Source of the DNA: JAHEJA01 sp965656445 | GTDB lineage: Bacteria > Pseudomonadota > Alphaproteobacteria > Rhodobacterales > Rhodobacteraceae | Assembly: GCA_965656445.1 (NCBI GenBank) | Contig: CBFHKO010000005.1 | Coordinates: forward strand, 60,353-124,352 | Reading direction: 5' to 3' | DNA length: 64,000 bases | Shown: positions 63,034 to 64,000 of the stretch, piece after piece | Position numbering within the stretch: the stretch's first letter is position 1 | Layout: every line of letters starts with the position of its first letter | The notes under the pieces: model-generated | What the model was told of the DNA's origin: nothing | Databases searched by the model: none | The model's input: only the letters and a program-made list of their open reading frames with translations | Position numbers and translations under genes: made by a program

Positions 63034-63672
63034 GTGGCGCAGCGCGATTATGCTCTCTAAACTTACTTGAGAGCTATCTTGTAAAATAGCCATCGCTCCG
63101 TTTTGAGAAAGCCTAATTTCTTCGATCCTTTGGTAATGGGCTGGAGTGATTTCAGACACCAAATGACCCTCTGCGTCATAGGTTTGAATGGTTGGGGAAT
63201 AAGTGGATCCCGATATTCCCGCATCACCTTCCCAAGACATAATCGCGTCACTTGCGATCAATGGCTTTGTGAACACAGTCTGTCCTCGATAATCACGGAT
63301 AACAAATACGCGCGTGTCTGAAGTCCGGGCTGGATCAAATTCAAACGTCATTCCAGCCTGACCCAAAACAAAGTCCCCCTCGACACGAGCAAGTTTCCCC
63401 ACCCAATCCGCAGCTTGACCCAGTTCGTTTCCGATCAGTGTTTCCTGAATGGATAACAGCCGATCATTCGTCAAAACCTGTTGTTCAACCGATGTAAACA
63501 TTGCCAACTGGGTCGCAAATTCCGTGGAATCAACTGGGTTGAGCGGATCTTGGTTTTGCATTTGCGTCGTCAACATTTTGAGAAATGTTTCAAAATCAGA
63601 ATTCAAAACAGGTGCGGGCTGTTCTTCTGTGTTAGACGTCACAAGGGTGCTATTTAGTGCGGTAACTTGCAT
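63019..63672 (-). CDS. flgD: Flagellar hook-capping protein FlgD
   Basis: The 217-residue scaffolding cap needed for hook assembly. The N-terminal signature FETFLKMLTTQMQNQDPLNP with VDSTEFATQLAMFTSVEQQ is diagnostic; a Tudor/FnIII-like C-terminal part follows (FVIRDYRGQTVFTKPL). It starts 7 bases after the stop of the fragment at 63680-63837, which is likely fliK. It is the only intact flagellar gene in the window. Confidence 0.92.
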   Translation of the reverse strand: MQVTALNSTLVTSNTEEQPAPVLNSDFETFLKMLTTQMQNQDPLNPVDSTEFATQLAMFTSVEQQVLTNDRLLSIQETLIGNELGQAADWVGKLARVEGDFVLGQAGMTFEFDPARTSDTRVFVIRDYRGQTVFTKPLIASDAIMSWEGDAGISGSTYSPTIQTYDAEGHLVSEITPAHYQRIEEIRLSQNGAMAILQDSSQVSLESIIALRHSEET

Positions 63673-63679
63673 GGTTTTC

Positions 63680-63837
63680 CTACAATCTAATGTCGACTCC
63701 GACGGAAATCGTTGAATGAATTGGGGTGTCTTCCTCGATACTCAAGTCAACCTGCGTCTGAGATGTGGGTTTTGCATTTTGTGACGCCTCTTTGTCCGAC
63801 TGTTTTGAAAAGTGAGCAGCCTCATCTGACTGGGCCA
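63680..63837 (-). pseudogene. fliK: C-terminal remnant of a probable fliK gene cut by an IS element
   Basis: An open reading stretch (about 52 codons) ends at a TAG at 63680-63682, seven bases before flgD. It reads as a hydrophilic tail (QSDEAAHFSKQSDKEASQ, then ending VGVDIRL). Genes ending just before flgD in alphaproteobacteria are often fliK (hook-length control), and this tail fits, but it is too short for proof. The IS3-type element begins directly upstream, so the gene is interrupted. Confidence 0.5.
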
Positions 63838-64000
63838 TGTTAATTGTTAGTGCATGATTGGCCTCTGATCCAGTGGTATGATGGTTTCAGGAGCTGGCGG
63901 GCGATAGCCCAACGCACTGTGTGGTCTCTTTGTGTTGTAGTGTTTCCTCCATTCTTCGATGATTATCTGTGCTTCTCGTAAGCTGTAGAAGATCTCTCCG
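63838..64000 (-). mobile_element. IS3-family insertion sequence, one end, running off the window
   Basis: The element end is inferred at 63838, where TGTTAATTGTTAGTGCATG begins with the TG typical of IS3-family ends and the fliK-like reading frame stops. The transposase C-terminus starts 9 bases inside. The other end, target duplication and full length lie outside the window. Confidence 0.75.
63847..64000 (-). CDS. IS3-family transposase (OrfB/integrase core), C-terminal part
   Basis: The last 50 residues of a DDE transposase on the minus strand, reaching the right edge of the window. The sequence EEWRKHYNTKRPHSALGYRP followed by PAPETIIPL is the well-known end of IS3-group OrfB proteins. 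The stop is TAA at 63847. The catalytic residues lie outside the window, so activity cannot be judged. Confidence 0.9.
   Translation of the reverse strand, partial: GEIFYSLREAQIIIEEWRKHYNTKRPHSALGYRPPAPETIIPLDQRPIMH

Noticed and set aside
1..64000. tRNA, rRNA, CRISPR arrays, prophage or integron structures
   Set aside because: Looked for cloverleaf genes, regularly spaced repeats, phage structural or integrase genes; apart from the IS3 end at the right edge, none was seen.

Overview
The window looks like a piece of the main chromosome of a marine alphaproteobacterium of the Rhodobacteraceae (Roseobacter-type). This is inferred from gene order and families: lptA-lptC-rnd, the HDAC-like hydrolase/xseB/ispA/dxs cluster, rpsT-dnaA-dnaN-recF-gyrB, mutM|ubiE-ubiB, serC-serA, and an NDUFAF5-type methyltransferase back to back with comF. 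Base composition looks moderate for that family. No tRNA, rRNA, CRISPR or prophage was seen.

Layout. 1-4.7 kb: LPS transport (lptA fragment, lptC), RNase D and a small acyl-CoA/lipid set (MaoC, APH-like kinase, PaaI thioesterase, MDR oxidoreductase). 4.7-8.5 kb: a 1069-residue reductive dehalogenase fused to an FMN/NADH/[2Fe-2S] reductase, led by an unrecognised 176-residue gene; this is the most unusual locus. 8.5-14.3 kb: hemH, methyltransferase, comF-grxC-nitrilase-marR, nhaA. 14.4-16.6 kb: kpsT/kpsE-type polysaccharide export genes without a permease next to them. 16.7-25 kb: hybrid histidine kinase (start site buried in a 40-bp palindrome), thiolase, SDR, and the isoprenoid/nucleotide genes dxs, ispA, xseB and an HDAC-like hydrolase.

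25-44.3 kb is a nitrogen-compound uptake and catabolism island. One PotABCD-type ABC importer (minus strand) sits by a class III aminotransferase, which is divergent from an ectoine-hydrolase-like M24 enzyme and an ArgE-like deacetylase. A second PotFGHI importer plus FAD amine oxidoreductase (plus strand) sits beside a GntR regulator and a SpuC-like aminotransferase. panC-panB lies between them.

44.3-64 kb is housekeeping: EamA exporter, msrA/msrB, DUF808 protein, serB, serC-serA with structured leaders, gyrB, LysE exporter, recF, dnaN, dnaA, rpsT, crotonase, mutM, ubiE, ubiB, flgD. The extreme right end holds the tail of what looks like fliK, cut by an IS3-family element running off the window edge.

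Functional links inferred: the two ABC islands bring in and degrade polyamine/osmolyte-type amines; dxs-ispA supply prenyl chains used with ubiE/ubiB for ubiquinone; serB/serC/serA complete serine synthesis; dnaA-dnaN-recF-gyrB indicates proximity to the replication control region, although no origin could be identified here.
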